Shown: positions 1 through 12,290, numbered from the stretch's first letter. The stretch: DNA of 64,000 bases from Hirudinaria manillensis (GCA_034509925.1 CM067531.1:6343319-6407318), one strand, 5' to 3'. Numbers and translations: made by a program. The notes: a model not told the origin generated them from the sequence alone.

Positions 1-829
1 GATGACGCATGAGTCGCTTTGTAACTCGACATAATTTTGTCGTGTTCGCAACCCAGCTAGTACTGCCACGAAGCGTCCTCGGGAGAGGTAAACACAAAAC
101 TGAAAATGGAAAGCACTTCTGGCAATCTTCAAAGGGCGCTACAATGAATTAACTGCCACTTTTGACAAAAATTTTTTAGCCTATCTTAAAATATCACTAA
201 TTTATACTAACCGGACGTGAAGGCACCGCTTAATCGTTCTGTCATTTGTATAGTACCCCTAAAGTTTAGGTTCGGTCTGGGTATCGAACATGACACAGCT
301 GTTGCGTCCGTAACAAACGCCTATGTCGACCAACTCGCATGCAAAAGCCTGTGCCGTGAATAACTAAAACTCGGTTACATTCAGGAAAAGTTAATAAGTA
401 CGACATTTTATGTACGTATTAAATCACTGGTTTTTAACCCACGGCCCAATGGTGAGGCGTGGCAGGTGGTATTTTGAACCGCGCCAAAGTCTTAGTAGTC
501 TGAACCAACTCGAATTGTTACAGGTTTTTTTTGCTGAATCCAATTTCAACCTGTCCAGTTAGGTCTTATACTGGCATACTTAAACCATACCTTGTTGACA
601 TTTAAACCTTAGTTTTAAATCTGAACACATCATGAATAAAAACGTTTATTAAATCCGTTGACTAAATGGCGGCTTTCAGGAAGAGCTACGACTTTAATAC
701 ATGCGATACATCAATTTCGCTTCATGTTTTGTAAGTTTACGAGGCCATGATTTGGAAGAACCAAATATCTTTTGGCAACATAGGGAAGGCAAATATAAAT
801 TTTAAATGAAATATTTAATACTATTTTTT
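1..829. other. No gene recognised
   Basis: AT-rich sequence on both strands without an exon I can assign or a clear repeat. It lies beside a transposase relic, so it may contain more of that element. Confidence 0.4.
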
Positions 830-1680
830 AGCACTATCAATGTTTTCACAACGTTTATCATTATCTTTAATATACAATTTTGTTGTATTAATGAATGCGA
901 CGACTTTAGCCAAACTATTGCTGAAGAAAGAGGGGATGATAAACATTTCTTTCATTACTTGACGGGTGACTATGAAACTCTTATTTCTAATTTTGAGCAA
1001 GATTCCTCCTGCTAACGTTGCCAAATTTCACTTTCTTTGTGAATAAGCTCACATGCTGCAATGTGAAAAGTCACATGCCAAAATTGATTTCAAGCTTTTG
1101 AAGATGGCACTCACTATCTTATGGTGAGATAACCATCTCGTTTCGACACATTCGGGATCTTAAGAATTAGATCATTTATTATTGCTTGAATATCATGCAA
1201 GATATTTTCTCTTTTCTGGTTTCAAAATAAACATTTTGTAGATGTCCTTCAAAATATGAAAAAACTGTTTGGCCTTCCGGTTTTTGTTCCTGCTCGAAGC
1301 TGCCAGGGATATGTGCTCTACAATGAATGTAGAGAGTTTATTTTCCAGACTTCTCTGAAAGCTTTCTTTGCACACCTCCAACATTACCAGCCTTATTGGA
1401 AACACCAACAATTTCTAAGGCGATGAGATTTTCATACTTAAAGCCGAGTCGGCTCGTTGTCAATAGCATTCGTAATCGTTTCTGCCTTTCCATCCGGGAT
1501 TTTTATTATTGCTGAGAACTTTTCCGTTTCTTCTATAATTCTGAAACGAATATTTAATTCCATTTCAGCTCTTGCAAAAGTACTTTCTTTCGTCAAAATG
1601 GAGAACTTTTCGTTTTCAACGTCATCTTCACCTCATCTTTCAAAACTTCTTCCATACACACTAATAGTAATTTAAATGGT
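830..1680 (-). pseudogene. Degenerate hAT-like transposase fragment
   Basis: Reading the minus strand in several frames gives pieces in the order seen in animal hAT-like/ZNF862-type transposase proteins. Around 1530-1460 there is a segment containing IKIPDGKAETITNAI. Around 1430-1330 comes NLIALEIVGVSNKAGNVGGV followed by QRKLSEKS, which parallels the usual 'D-G-A-x-N/x-M-x-G-K-x-x-G-V' catalytic region. Next is LYIHCRAH, parallel to the conserved 'IHCxAHxLxL' block. Lastly GGILLKIRNKSFIVTRQVMK at about 1015-960 matches the usual 'GLLxxIxxxSFIxxxxxL' stretch. The pieces are separated by frameshifts and stops, so no protein can be made. In the motif the expected catalytic D is replaced, another sign of decay. 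The assignment rests on motif order rather than on a search. Confidence 0.55.
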
Positions 1681-3409
1681 TGTAACTTTCTGATGTAATT
1701 GGACTTATCACTCTGAACCTTATTCCATGGACGATACCAATCAAATAATTTGCCATGTCAAAAAAATTGACTAAATTATTGATAAAAAAAAACATTAAGA
1801 CTCAATCTTAAAAAGAAAAAAATAAATTCTGAAAAGAAACCTTATTTGCTAAGAACTCCTCAAAGAATACCGGTCTATTAGTAGATCATGGCTATGTCTA
1901 GAAATTCTTCAGTTAGTCTTAGGTCCTTCCAAGTTTATGATCGTACAATGAGTCGATATTTCTGGTGTTATTCTTTCTTTCAAAATTTTATATACGATAG
2001 ACTTCAAATTTATTCCAGGTTGATATGTGTTTCTCCGGGGAGACCACCATGCACCGCACTGGTATTTATCCATTTTTAAGTTTAATCTCTCACAAATCCT
2101 TCTGATTTGACAGATGTTTTAAAGTTACATTCTGAACAGTTTGAGAGGTTGTCTTGAATTAATCTAAATGGGATACATTCGTAAACTTTATGTGATTCTT
2201 TTGGCTGAGTGCTCACAAGCATGCCTAAATATAAGTGTGACATTTATACCATTATGGGTCTTTTTTAAATCATTTTTTGTCCGAATCTTGATTTTGATCT
2301 TGTTCTGATTTAAGTGTTATAACAAATAAAATGGAAAGGCACATCACAATTGTTAGAATATTTTACTGTAATCTGCGCTGCATAGTCCATTCACCAAAAC
2401 CGCGATTCACTGATTCGTAAAGATTTGAGTATTTTAAAGTTAATTTTATTACATTTTGTAATACGACTAAAACATTGAAATAAGTGTTGTATAATAAAAG
2501 AAAATATTTTTTCAATAATCTCTAAAAGAAAACTTAGCGGAGAGGTAAAAAGGTCTGGTTCACTCGGCAACAGTCTCGCATATTTATTATTAGAAGGCTA
2601 TAATCCAACTTTGTATCGTTTTAAGCGGTTCAATGGGTTCTTCAAAATTTGCTCCTGGAACGAATCACAAGTTGCCTTACCTTAATAACTACGACGAGAA
2701 ACTATACATAGGAACCGATATCGACAACATCGCCACCAGCAGCACGGAGAGTACAAGATGGCTTGTGGAATAAGTTAGATTAAGAGACCAATTCAGTAGA
2801 CGCGTTCCATAACGTCACTTTTTAGATTCGGCTTCTGAATTGAAAGGTACTCTCCTATCACACAGACTTTAGTCTCCTTAAACCAACATAAATCGCAATT
2901 AATTTAACATCAAGTTCGATTAAAATGTCAGCAGCATCCAACCAGTTAATTAATGCGTTCCCTCTACTTCTTTAGTAACAACACCATAGGGATGGTGATA
3001 ACCTTCCTTTGCAACAGTCAGTCATTCAGAGGATAATGGCTGGAGTATTTTCCATTGCCCTCCATAGTTATGAATATGACATTTGCCAATACTTATGACC
3101 CACAATAAAACATTATTTCTTGCATGAAAGGTACACAACAAATATCAAAACCACTGGAAACATTAAAACAAATCCAATAATGTTTCATTAACCTTCATAT
3201 TTTTGTAACTTGAATAATTCTAATTAAATAGAAACAAATGAACACAAATTTGCAAATTTTAAAGACTTTGGAAGGTGGTGAGATTTTATTTTAACATTTT
3301 AAAACACAACAAAATTTCATGGAATAAAAAGAAACTAATTGTTCTAAAAATTGATGCATGAGTTTGAATGAATGAGCAATTCACATGTGCAACTATTACC
3401 TACGACGTA
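1681..3409. other. Intergenic, nothing recognised
   Basis: AT-rich stretch between the transposase relic and the 3' end of DCAF7. Short open frames are present but none shows family features or splice-consistent extension. The part next to 3410 is presumably DCAF7 3' UTR. Confidence 0.4.
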
Positions 3410-6400
3410 TCAAACTCTGAGTATCTCCAAGCAATTGTTGTAGCAGATAGCAATCCAATCAGGTTGAGTAGATGACCATTGTATTTGGTTAATTTCACCT
3501 GCTGCAGTGTAGGCTAGGATTGGATCCTCAATTGCTCGGGGCATCTGCTGAATGTCCCAAATCAATGCTTGGTGGTCATCAGCTTTTTAATAAATTAGTT
3601 TAAAATTACCATCTGGAATAAAGTTTCAAGAGTTTCGATAAAGAATACAATTATTGCTTTTCTTTTTCCGATTTGATATTTGAGCCACATATTTATTTCT
3701 AATCGAGATTAAAAATATGATAGAATTTTCATATGAATAACCTTATCATAAATTTTTACTTTCAGAGTATCTTCAACTATTATATTGATTTAATAAAGTA
3801 TGTTGAAAAAAAAACAATTTCTGTGGGGAAACTTATTTTTATCAACTTAATTATCAATAATAAATAAATAAATGAAAAAGGTTGTTATGTAAAACTTGAA
3901 CTCAAAGCCCTAGATGCATTTAAGAAGCTAAAGATAATTTGATAATATCTCAATTGCAAAATGTGTTAAAATGACTCACCTGCAGTGCAAATATGACAAC
4001 TAGAGTGAGGTGCCCATGCTATGCCATTAACACAAGCCCTGTGGTTGTTCAGTCTGGCCACTGGAGTACATGGAACCCTCACATCAAGAATAATCACCTA
4101 AAATGAAGTTTTAGTCTAAAACGAATGCCATCAATGCCATCAATGGTTAAGTCACTTTATAAATTAAATTGTTAATGTCACTATTGCATGTTGCTCTTGT
4201 ATGCCTTAATAAATAAATCAAATAAATGAGTAGTACGTGTGCCACTCGTATTGACATCACAAAGCCAAGTGATCACTGGTGCATCATCCTAGTTATCCAT
4301 TTATATAACAGTCATTAATAAGCAACAACATTATTTTGCAATGAGTTTTGTGTTGGTTATTTAAAGTAAAATAGATTCAGAAGAAACTGTAATAATTACT
4401 TCAAGGGCATCCATAGCCATTGTTGCAAGATAATTTGGATCTTGTTTGTTCCATGCAAGTCTCAAAAGTGGTAGATGCTGAGAATCTTCATAAATTATTG
4501 TGGAGTGCTCCAAGTGACGAAGATCGAACATTCTGACGGAACCGTCGGCTCCTTAAATAAGCACGTCGTAAATAAGAACAAAGTATATGAATAAAGATCA
4601 TCAAATATGAAATCCTCATTGTAAGCCATTGTTGAAATAAAGTAGCAAAACAAATGCTTGGCAATAAAACTATAAAGATAAGGCAATGACAACCAACTCA
4701 CCAACGCTGGCAAACATATCTCTTCCTCCACCTGCTCTACTAAATGCAATATCGTAAACTTCTTTATCGTGAGCGATCAGCTGCGTTTTCACGTGTCCTT
4801 GAACCACATTTGTTCTCCCTACAGCTTGGCCTGTCTAAAACAAGCAACTTTCAACTTATTCACAAGTCAAAACAAATATTTAAAATTTCAAGCAATGTGT
4901 AATTAATGTGGAAATCATTAAAAATTTGAGAATGGTTTGGATATCATTTAAACCTCTCAACGTATGATAGCATGATCATACAAGTAGAAAACATAAATGC
5001 CATCCCATAATTTGCTGATAACTTTCTAAATTCTCATATTGCTCAATTTGATATGCTTTTATAAGACACAAAAAATCTGATAAAATTTGAACTAATTTCA
5101 ATGTTTAGAACTTCTGAAATATGCAAAAGGACTATTGAAAAACCATAAGGACATCCTTCCCTACGATCAATAAACAAGAAATTGTGGTTTGTCATGTACT
5201 AAAGATAATATATGCAAATACATGCAACTAAATCAAAAGAGAATACAAAACCAATAAAAAACTTAATTTTGTAATTTAGTGACCTTGCTAGTTTTGCTAA
5301 TTCTGCATCATTCAACTAAAACAAGATCAACAAAATAGATAAAGTCCATTATACAACCTTAGTGGTTTTGATCTGATTTTCAGATTTTGTTTTTAATTAT
5401 TTAATAAAACTTTGGTCATCTTTCTCCTCAACAAACATCAATCAAGTCTGGCATGCTTGCACTAGGTTTCTGATCATTGCACCATACCATTTTCTGGTTT
5501 ATTTTTGTGTTTCTGAGTGTGAAAAAAGCAACCTTGACACTTATTCTCTCAAACTGGGAGCCAGCAAAAGTGCCTCAATGTGCCAGCCAGGTCAGGATTG
5601 CCTCAAATCAATAGAAGAGCAAACCTTGTTTTGAATTTTGTATAATTTATGGATTAAAGAAGATGGTGGTTGACAAGCTATAACAGTCAAACCCTGACAA
5701 AATGAGGAACCAATTGAATGCTGTTTTCACAAGTGTTGGTGTTATGTGTGACCCAAATGATAATGCCTGTTTAAGCAGAGGGTGATATTGAGAGTAAGCC
5801 TGAGGAGTGTGATAGCATTGCTAATAAGTCAAGGGGGGAGTACCTCTTTGAAAAAAGGAGACCATTATTTTTGGACAATGTATCATTGTGCACTCTCTTT
5901 TGGATGAGATGAGAGCATGTGCTTGAAATAAATCCATCACTAGGGAAGTAGCTGGTTGTTAAATAAGTCTTGACTTAATGGATGGAACAAGGTATTTATG
6001 ACAATGGATTTCTATGCTTGAGCATTAAAACCTGATCTGGCAGAGGTTTTGAAGAAGATTGCACTGCACTATTCCAATAAATACAAAAAAATGAATCCAA
6101 TGCACCAAGCACCAGACATGATTATATAGAGTAAGATTAACAATGTTCTTATAAATTACCTATTCTATTATTACATAATCCACATTGAGCTTACTTCTAG
6201 TCCCCAGATTGTGCATGTTGTGTCAATGCTTGATGTTCCAAGAAGATTTGGATCAACTTCGTTCCAATCAAAGGAAGTTAAAGGTGCACAGAAATCAGAA
6301 TTTTTGTTCTGTAAAAACTGAACTGTTTACATAACCGATTAATAAAATCAGGTTTCTTAGGATCAAAACATTCCAAACATTGTTTAGAAGACACTCCAGT

Positions 6401-8086
6401 CTAGTATCTGAATCTCCCACTCTCCAAACCCTGAGGTAATCTCCACTGGTAGCTAGCAAATCCGGACAAGTCCCCTTCTAAATCAAAATGAAACAAGTTT
6501 GAGCAACCTCTTTATAATGGTAATGTTTAAAATTTAATATATAGCATTAAAATGCAAATGAATTATTACATTATTACATGGATGAACTCACATTGTCAGG
6601 AATCCACATGATCTTTGTAGTTGGGTAAGGGTGGTCGAAGGTGTGTGGACAAATAAAATCTGATGTTTCTTCATCAAGTGACACTATTTGAACCTGTTAA
6701 ATTATTTAGGAAAAAAATATCAATACAGTTTTTTCAACACATCATTAGTCAGAATGCTCTTATTATTGTAATATCATATTACTGTAATGTTTTTGGACAT
6801 TTAAGAGTCATAATTGATCCCAAGGCAAATTTAAATGTCCTAAAAGCACATTAGGCAGGGTTATGTAGTACAAACTTATTTCAAAATTGTACCTAAACAT
6901 CTTAAACAAAAATGCAATATTGTAATACCTATATGTGATAATTAGATTAATTTTCAATGGGGGCATGGAGAAGCAATCAGACAAAAGCTGAATCACTGGG
7001 GCAAATTTTATTGATTTTCCACAAATTCCAAGAATTAGGGAGTGAAATGGGCTCATTACAGGGTCATCCATGAACATAATTAAAATAGAAACGGTGCATA
7101 CGGAAAACATGAGGACACTCATAATTTACCAAAAACTTGCTAAATCTAAGTCCAATTAATTCAATTTTATATATTTTGCCAATTTATTGGCATCAAAATT
7201 AATTTGGATGGTGAGATGTTGGAAATACACAAAATAGCACTTTAGGACCAATAAAACACGAAATTGTTTAGTTATGCAAAAAATAATAATTTTATGCAAA
7301 TAACACTGGTATATAAACCCAATGAAAATAAAACATTTAAATCTAACAAATTTAAATTAAGAAATACAAATATTATTTTTGAAGTGGCTGAAGGCGAAAC
7401 GTTATCTGACAAGGAGAGGGGGCAGATTGAGGCCTTAAAATTAGTAAATTATTCACTCAGGAATATTTCCCAAGAGCTCAACTGATCCAAGACTCATGTG
7501 TATGAGTCATACATATATCAACTCAAACTATTTAAAAGTTCCTGAAGAATAGGACCAAGAAACAACAACGATTCATCAGCAGAGACTCATTGTAAAAAAA
7601 GGCTTCACAAGGTAAATTTTCATCAAATCAAATTACTTTAAGTTTTTGTGTAAGTACAATGTTAAAATATTTGAAATTTAGTGGTATTTTATCATATGAA
7701 AAGCGATTAAAGATTCAAGCCCTTAAAAACCTAAGTTGGAATGAGTTGGTATGAAAGGGGCCAAAATATGCTCTCCAACAGAGAAAGCTAGAATAATGTT
7801 ATTTATTCAGATGAGAAAAATTGATCTTTGATGGACCTGATAGCCTGTTAGTGGAGCTATGGTACTACTGGTGTGACCTCAGATTACAAAAAACAACTTT
7901 TTTTAATAATGTATTAAGAAATCAATTAACCTTATTGTTATATTCTTCTATGAAACTTCCAAGAGCAAGCCTGAACCTTCTATCAGGTCTAACGCTCCAA
8001 TTCATGCTATATACAGTCCATGGAGCCTCGTACTTGTAAATTTCTTTGCGTTTCCCTGGTGGGGGTAGACCTGCGCCGTTGGACAT
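3410..8086 (-). CDS. DCAF7: DDB1- and CUL4-associated factor 7 (WD40 protein)
   Basis: Eight exons on the minus strand: 8086-7931, 6693-6592, 6477-6379, 6308-6195, 4834-4702, 4551-4400, 4097-3980, 3582-3410. They join to 1047 bases, giving 348 residues (human DCAF7 has 342). The protein is a WD40 beta-propeller almost identical to vertebrate DCAF7/WDR68/HAN11. Examples are [20 protein letters not shown] near the N-terminus, [20 protein letters not shown] in the middle and [20 protein letters not shown] at the C-terminus. In the known family this protein scaffolds DYRK1A/HIPK2 kinases and serves as a substrate receptor for CUL4-DDB1. I chose the ATG at 8086 ([14 protein letters not shown]). 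An in-frame ATG further upstream would add 14 unrelated residues. Intron 1 carries a Tc3-like relic. The 1.36-kb intron at 4835-6194 holds nothing I recognise. Confidence 0.97.
4835..6194. other. Long DCAF7 intron, content not recognised
   Basis: At 1.36 kb this is the largest DCAF7 intron without an identified element. The part around 5480-6130 is less AT-rich than its flanks and looks like decayed mobile DNA, but I found neither terminal repeats nor a protein match. Confidence 0.3.
7262..7905 (+). mobile_element. Tc3-like (Tc1/mariner) transposon relic
   Basis: It lies inside DCAF7 intron 1, opposite to the gene. The open frame at 7264-7485 ends with [20 protein letters not shown], which is the N-terminal helix-turn-helix of Tc3-type transposases. 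Further on, at about 7795-7895, the fragments [14 protein letters not shown] and YYWCDLR correspond to the first catalytic aspartate block ('VIFSDEKKFNLDGPDG..YYW'). The middle is frameshifted and the C-terminal half with the last catalytic acid is missing. The copy at 19130-20560 shares long runs of nucleotide identity with it, including the presumptive 5' leader with 'actggtatataaacccaatg'. Confidence 0.8.
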
Positions 8087-8970
8087 GACTCGAAAGTGTG
8101 CCGGCTTGTTAAAGGAACAAAAATGCAATTATCTAAGGCTCGAATATCACAAGTTAAATCAAATAATGGCTGCAAAAAGCTCTTAAACGCTTAGAAGCAG
8201 TTTTTAAGCTGCTCATTTAATTTGATTTCGAAATAATAAAACAACAAAAACTAGTTATAAACAATAACAATAAAAATGATCTAGCCGTTCCCCCGACAAC
8301 AGAGTTTCGAACATTTAATTTCACCTTTCGAAAATGAACTTTAACAAAGTTACTTCAAAATATCAAAAATCTTCAGACATATATTGTAAGAGGTTCGATT
8401 ACTTATCAAATACTCTCTGCCATTCTCGGCACTAGACTATTTACATCGAATTGCGGAGGATCAGTTGGAAATTGATGACACAGTTTTGAAGATATTAAAT
8501 ATTTAGGAGAGGAGAGAGGTGGAGCCAGATCTAAGCATATTTTTAAAAATGCTGAATTACCGGTTATCAGGAAGAATAAGCCCTGTTTAGTATCAATAAA
8601 ACTTAACTCCGCCCAATATACGACTATAGCTGTGGGGCTTTCTTTGACCATGTTATTAAAAATTTGATTTTTATAAATAAACACGACTTAAATTTGATTC
8701 CCTTATAAATGCATGTTGATATGCTTGGTAAGTTAATAAAGTAAGATTTATTCAAAAAAAGAATAAGGCCTCAACTATAAAAAAAAATGTTGAGTTTTAG
8801 TGCCGGTTAATTGGCCTTGAATTTTAGTTACTTGAAATTGCAAGGTGTTTAGCAACAATTGTTAATGCTTAAGAACCTCGCAAAATGCTTATCTGATGTT
8901 GATTTTCTTAATAATGTATTAAAGTTAGATTTAATTTGAAAAGAATGAGTCCCGTTATGGAGACAAGGAA
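8087..8970. other. Upstream region of DCAF7, nothing recognised
   Basis: It should hold the DCAF7 promoter and 5' UTR. The 92-codon minus-strand frame at 8406-8684 has no recognisable features and I do not call it a gene. Confidence 0.4.
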
Positions 8971-8989
8971 CCCAGCAAACACACCCCAG

Positions 8990-9190
8990 GGGGGCCCACG
9001 CGGTGCCCGGGCGGGCATATGCGCGGGTCCCGCGTAGGTTTTGACCGCGGGGGGCGCAAGGGACCCGTGCGGGCTGCCCGGCTATTAAGCTAGGGTTGCC
9101 CTACCAAATCCCGGCTATTAGTCTCGGGTTGCCCTGCCAAACCCCGGCCTTCAGTCTCGGGTTGCCCAGCCATTAAATCCGGGCTACCCA
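8990..9190. repeat. Subterminal direct repeats of the transposon
   Basis: Several degenerate units of about 30-36 bases alternate 'cccggctatta' or 'ccagccatta' with 'gggttgccc' or 'gggctaccc'. Such arrays commonly bind the transposase in CACTA-like elements. One unit coincides with the left boundary of the 433-bp duplication. Confidence 0.7.
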
Positions 9191-10056
9191 GCCATTATAC
9201 ATGGGCTACCCAGCCAAATCCCGGACCATTAATTGCGGATCGACCGTATCCAACCCGCCATAACTATTAACTGACGAACTATACGTATAAAATATTTATT
9301 TTAAAAAATGGTTAATTCATCGACATTTAATTTCCTCTTTCGACTTCCAGCCCCTCTATCTTTGGCGTTCCCAAACTATTTGCGCGGCCCATTTTCTAAA
9401 TCTTGGATGGTAGAGGTTGATGTGCTTGGATTCTTCTTCACTACACCTGATTAAGATAAGTAGCACATGGTTAAAAGTTAAAATATATGACATTAAGGCC
9501 ACCTGACTAACCAAACACAACTTTCATCATCTCAGATTGTCCAAAGGCTTTTTTGCCACACTGACCTGTGAGGTTAAATGATCGAGCCATATCCTCAGTT
9601 AAGCTGCTTCAATAACCTTTTCAGCCATTATACATGGGCTACCCAGCCAAATCCCGGACCATTAATTGCGGATCGACCGTATCCAACCCGCCATAACTAT
9701 TAACTGACGAACTATACGTATAAAATATTTATTTTAAAAAATGGTTAATTCATCGACATTTAATTTCCTCTTTCGACTTCCAGCCCCTCTATCTTTGGCG
9801 TTCCCAAACTATTTGCGCGGCCCATTTTCTAAATCTTGGATGGTAGAGGTTGATGTGCTTGGATTCTTCTTCACTACACCTGATTAAGATAAGTAGCACA
9901 TGGTTAAAAGTTAAAATATATGACATTAAGGCCACCTGACTAACCAAACACAACTTTCATCATCTCAGATTGTCCAAAGGCTTTTTTGCCACACTGACCT
10001 GTGAGGTTAAATGATCGAGCCATATCCTCAGTTAAGCTGCTTCAATAACCTTTTCA
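9191..10056. repeat. Perfect 433-bp tandem duplication
   Basis: Bases 9191-9623 and 9624-10056 are two head-to-tail copies. I compared them by eye and found no difference. The unit contains a terminal subrepeat, the last DUF4806 exon and most of the exon before it. Only the right-hand copy is adjacent to the rest of the gene, so the left copy is an extra 3' end. Confidence 0.9.
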
Positions 10057-10712
10057 TCGTTGTATCTAGGTCATAACTTCCATTGACACATAAAGCAGAA
10101 GTCTGAATAAAAATGAAAAATTATTAAACAAATATTAAGATGTTACCTTTACACTAACCAATTGAGATTTTATAGCAGGATCCTTTAAAAGGTCCTCAAA
10201 GACTAAAAATTCAGAGTCATCTCGAACTGGGAGATGCACTCCTTCTGGAATATCTGGATTTTCAATCGCATTGCCTTGGTTTTGACTCTTGATGAACATG
10301 AAGTTAATCATTTTTTTAATACTTTCTTGATTTGAAATAATATCCTTCACAACCTTTTCCAAATCTATTTTAGGAATATATCAATAATGAATGTGAATTT
10401 GTTCAATAACATTACAATGTTGCTTAACTCACCAAAGGTCCTTGAAACTATTAGTGCTGACTGATGAGGTGATGGAGAATGAAACGGCATTGACGTATGA
10501 TATGAGTGAGATGGTGATATTTCGGCCAGTCTTCTTTTGGCTCCATACTCATATCCCTTAGCTTTAGAAACATTCCTTATGGAAGTAGGTGGCCAAAAAC
10601 AATCAACTAGGGTTTTATCTTTCATTATTTGGCAGATTTCTAAATTTAACCAGGTATTTGGCAAATAATCCACTTCTTTTGTATTTTCAAATTCAACAAT
10701 TAAAAAAGGCAT
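9809..10712 (-). pseudogene. DUF4806-domain protein encoded by the transposon, frameshifted
   Basis: Exons on the minus strand are 10712-10433, 10364-10147, 10102-9945 and 9879-9809, with good GT-AG borders and matching phases. The N-terminal part reads MPFLIVEFENTKEVDYLPNT with DCFWPP shortly after, a signature of arthropod DUF4806 proteins. The domain itself begins IPEGVHLPVRDDSEFLVFED, continues with LLKDPAIKSQLVSVK and GSYDLDTTMKRLLKQL, and then TEDMARSFNLTGQCGKKAFG. Between LLKQL and TEDMA the frame breaks at about 10031: the family usually has two more bases there (a Met or similar codon), so a 2-base deletion is likely. Both copies of the duplicated segment share it. The function of DUF4806 is unknown. 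Confidence 0.75.
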
Positions 10713-10740
10713 TTCTAAAAAAATCATGTAAAAATACATT

Positions 10741-11664
10741 TTATAAAACATTATGACACAACAAACAAAAAGATTCATCTGTTCTATTAATGCAATCCAA
10801 CTCTGGTAACACAACTTTATTATCCAATACACCAGTTTGAACACATCTTTCACAACAATTACAGCTATTGTGGGCTTTAACACAATTGACATATGCTCTT
10901 GCTGGGGCATCACAAATAACTGCATTCAAAAATATGTTAAAATTTCTTCCATTATACAAAAAGCCTTTATCTTCTAAACCCTTCATTTCCTCAACAAAAT
11001 CACTTAAATAACCATTAATAGAAGTTGGCTTTCCACTCCCACAAAATATTGCAACAGGAAAAACATCAGATTTTGGATCTTCTGAAATGCAAGCTAGAAT
11101 AGGCCATAAATTGATATTTGAACTTTTGAAAAGTGGCAATCCATCTATGTTTACATTAATGTATAAAGTATTTGTAGAAATATCTTTTCCAATTAAATTA
11201 ACATATTTCTCTAACCAAAACTGTATTCCAAAATAGTAATACTCTCCTCCAGCCAAGCTTTTGCTTATAGTATTTCTATCTGTTCTCAGCAAAGTTCTCG
11301 AATCACTTGGCAGATTAGGAATAACATGCTGAAGAATTTTCAATAACCTTTTTGTGGCTTTATGACTAATATTATTAGATATGGCCCATTCAGCAATTCT
11401 TTCATTTATGTTACATTCATCAACTGTTTCCTCAGAATCAATCATTTCTTCTTTGTCAGAGTTTTGAAAACTCACAAACCACGTTTCTTAAAACTCCTGA
11501 TATGACTCTTCAATCCACTCTACTGTATCACCAATGCCATTGTGTATACTTGAGCATGGAGGATCGTTAACAAAAGTAACAGTCCTATATGAGTCCATTA
11601 TTTCAGTCACTCGCTTCGCTAATTTACGCCTTTGGGTGCGTGCTGACAAAAATGACATACTCAT
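10741..11664 (-). pseudogene. Transposase of the DUF4806-carrying element, truncated
   Basis: From an ATG at 11664 the frame runs 58 codons to a TAA at 11490-11488, then stays open in the same frame to 10741 (VSFQNSDKEEMIDSEETVDE onward). Recognisable blocks are a first acidic motif NIDGLPLFKSSNINLWPIL, GSGKPTSINGYLSDFVEEM, and the second acidic block VICDAPARAYVNCVKAHNSC with a following CxxC (CCERC). This order is typical of the animal EnSpm/CACTA-like DDE transposases. The protein stops soon after DESF, before any third catalytic acid, so the C-terminal half is missing. A splice from about TTTTT|gtttgt to ttttttag near 10714 could lead to the next gene but does not keep the frame as read. 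Confidence 0.75.
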
Positions 11665-11859
11665 CCGAGGTGATGCCGAAGAAACCTTAGCTTGAAAGTT
11701 TTCAATGAACTATCGAATTAAATAATAAGAACTCACTATCTTTAAGTTCGATCAGCAAAGTGTTAACAGTGACACAAATCCCAGTCAGTTCCAGTCTCTT
11801 CCTAATAGATGCAAAAGGAACCAAGAGACAAAGACCTTATAAATACCCGCGCCTCATCA

Positions 11860-12290
11860 CGCTCCGCCCATTTTTCGCCTTTATGCAAATTCGCTCTAAA
11901 TATATTTAATTATAGCTCCAAACGTTATTTAGTGAGCACATTCATATTAAATAACATCGTCTGCACCAACGACTTATTTAGTATGAATTTTCAATCTAAA
12001 TAACATCAATAGTCAGTTTAACTAATGCAGTCAAGCCGGGCAACCCGCCCTCTGCCCTTTCTTCCGAGACGGCTCTAGAAAGACAGCACTCCACCAGGCG
12101 TAACTCCGCCCATTTGTTTAGCCTTTAATTCGTGAAAACTCACTTTAAATAGCTCCAAATGTTATTTATTAAGCACATTCAAGTTAAATAATATTCTCTG
12201 AACCAGCGACTGCTTTAGCGAGAATTTTCAAACTAAATAACATCAAAATTGTTTAGCTGATGGCGGGCAAGACGGGCAACCCGCATTCAG
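11860..12290. repeat. Diverged duplication at the right end of the transposon
   Basis: Two related segments, about 11863-12055 and 12107-12290, share 'ctccgccca', 'tagctccaaa', 'gttattta', 'aataacat' and 'gggcaacccgc' in the same order. They differ by many substitutions, so this duplication is much older than the 433-bp one at the other end. Confidence 0.75.

Noticed and set aside
806..1015. Plus-strand frame of 69 codons
   Set aside because: It is antisense to the hAT-like relic, which explains the openness better; no family features.
8406..8684. Minus-strand frame of 92 codons upstream of DCAF7
   Set aside because: No recognisable domain, no splice support; composition typical of AT-rich chance frames.
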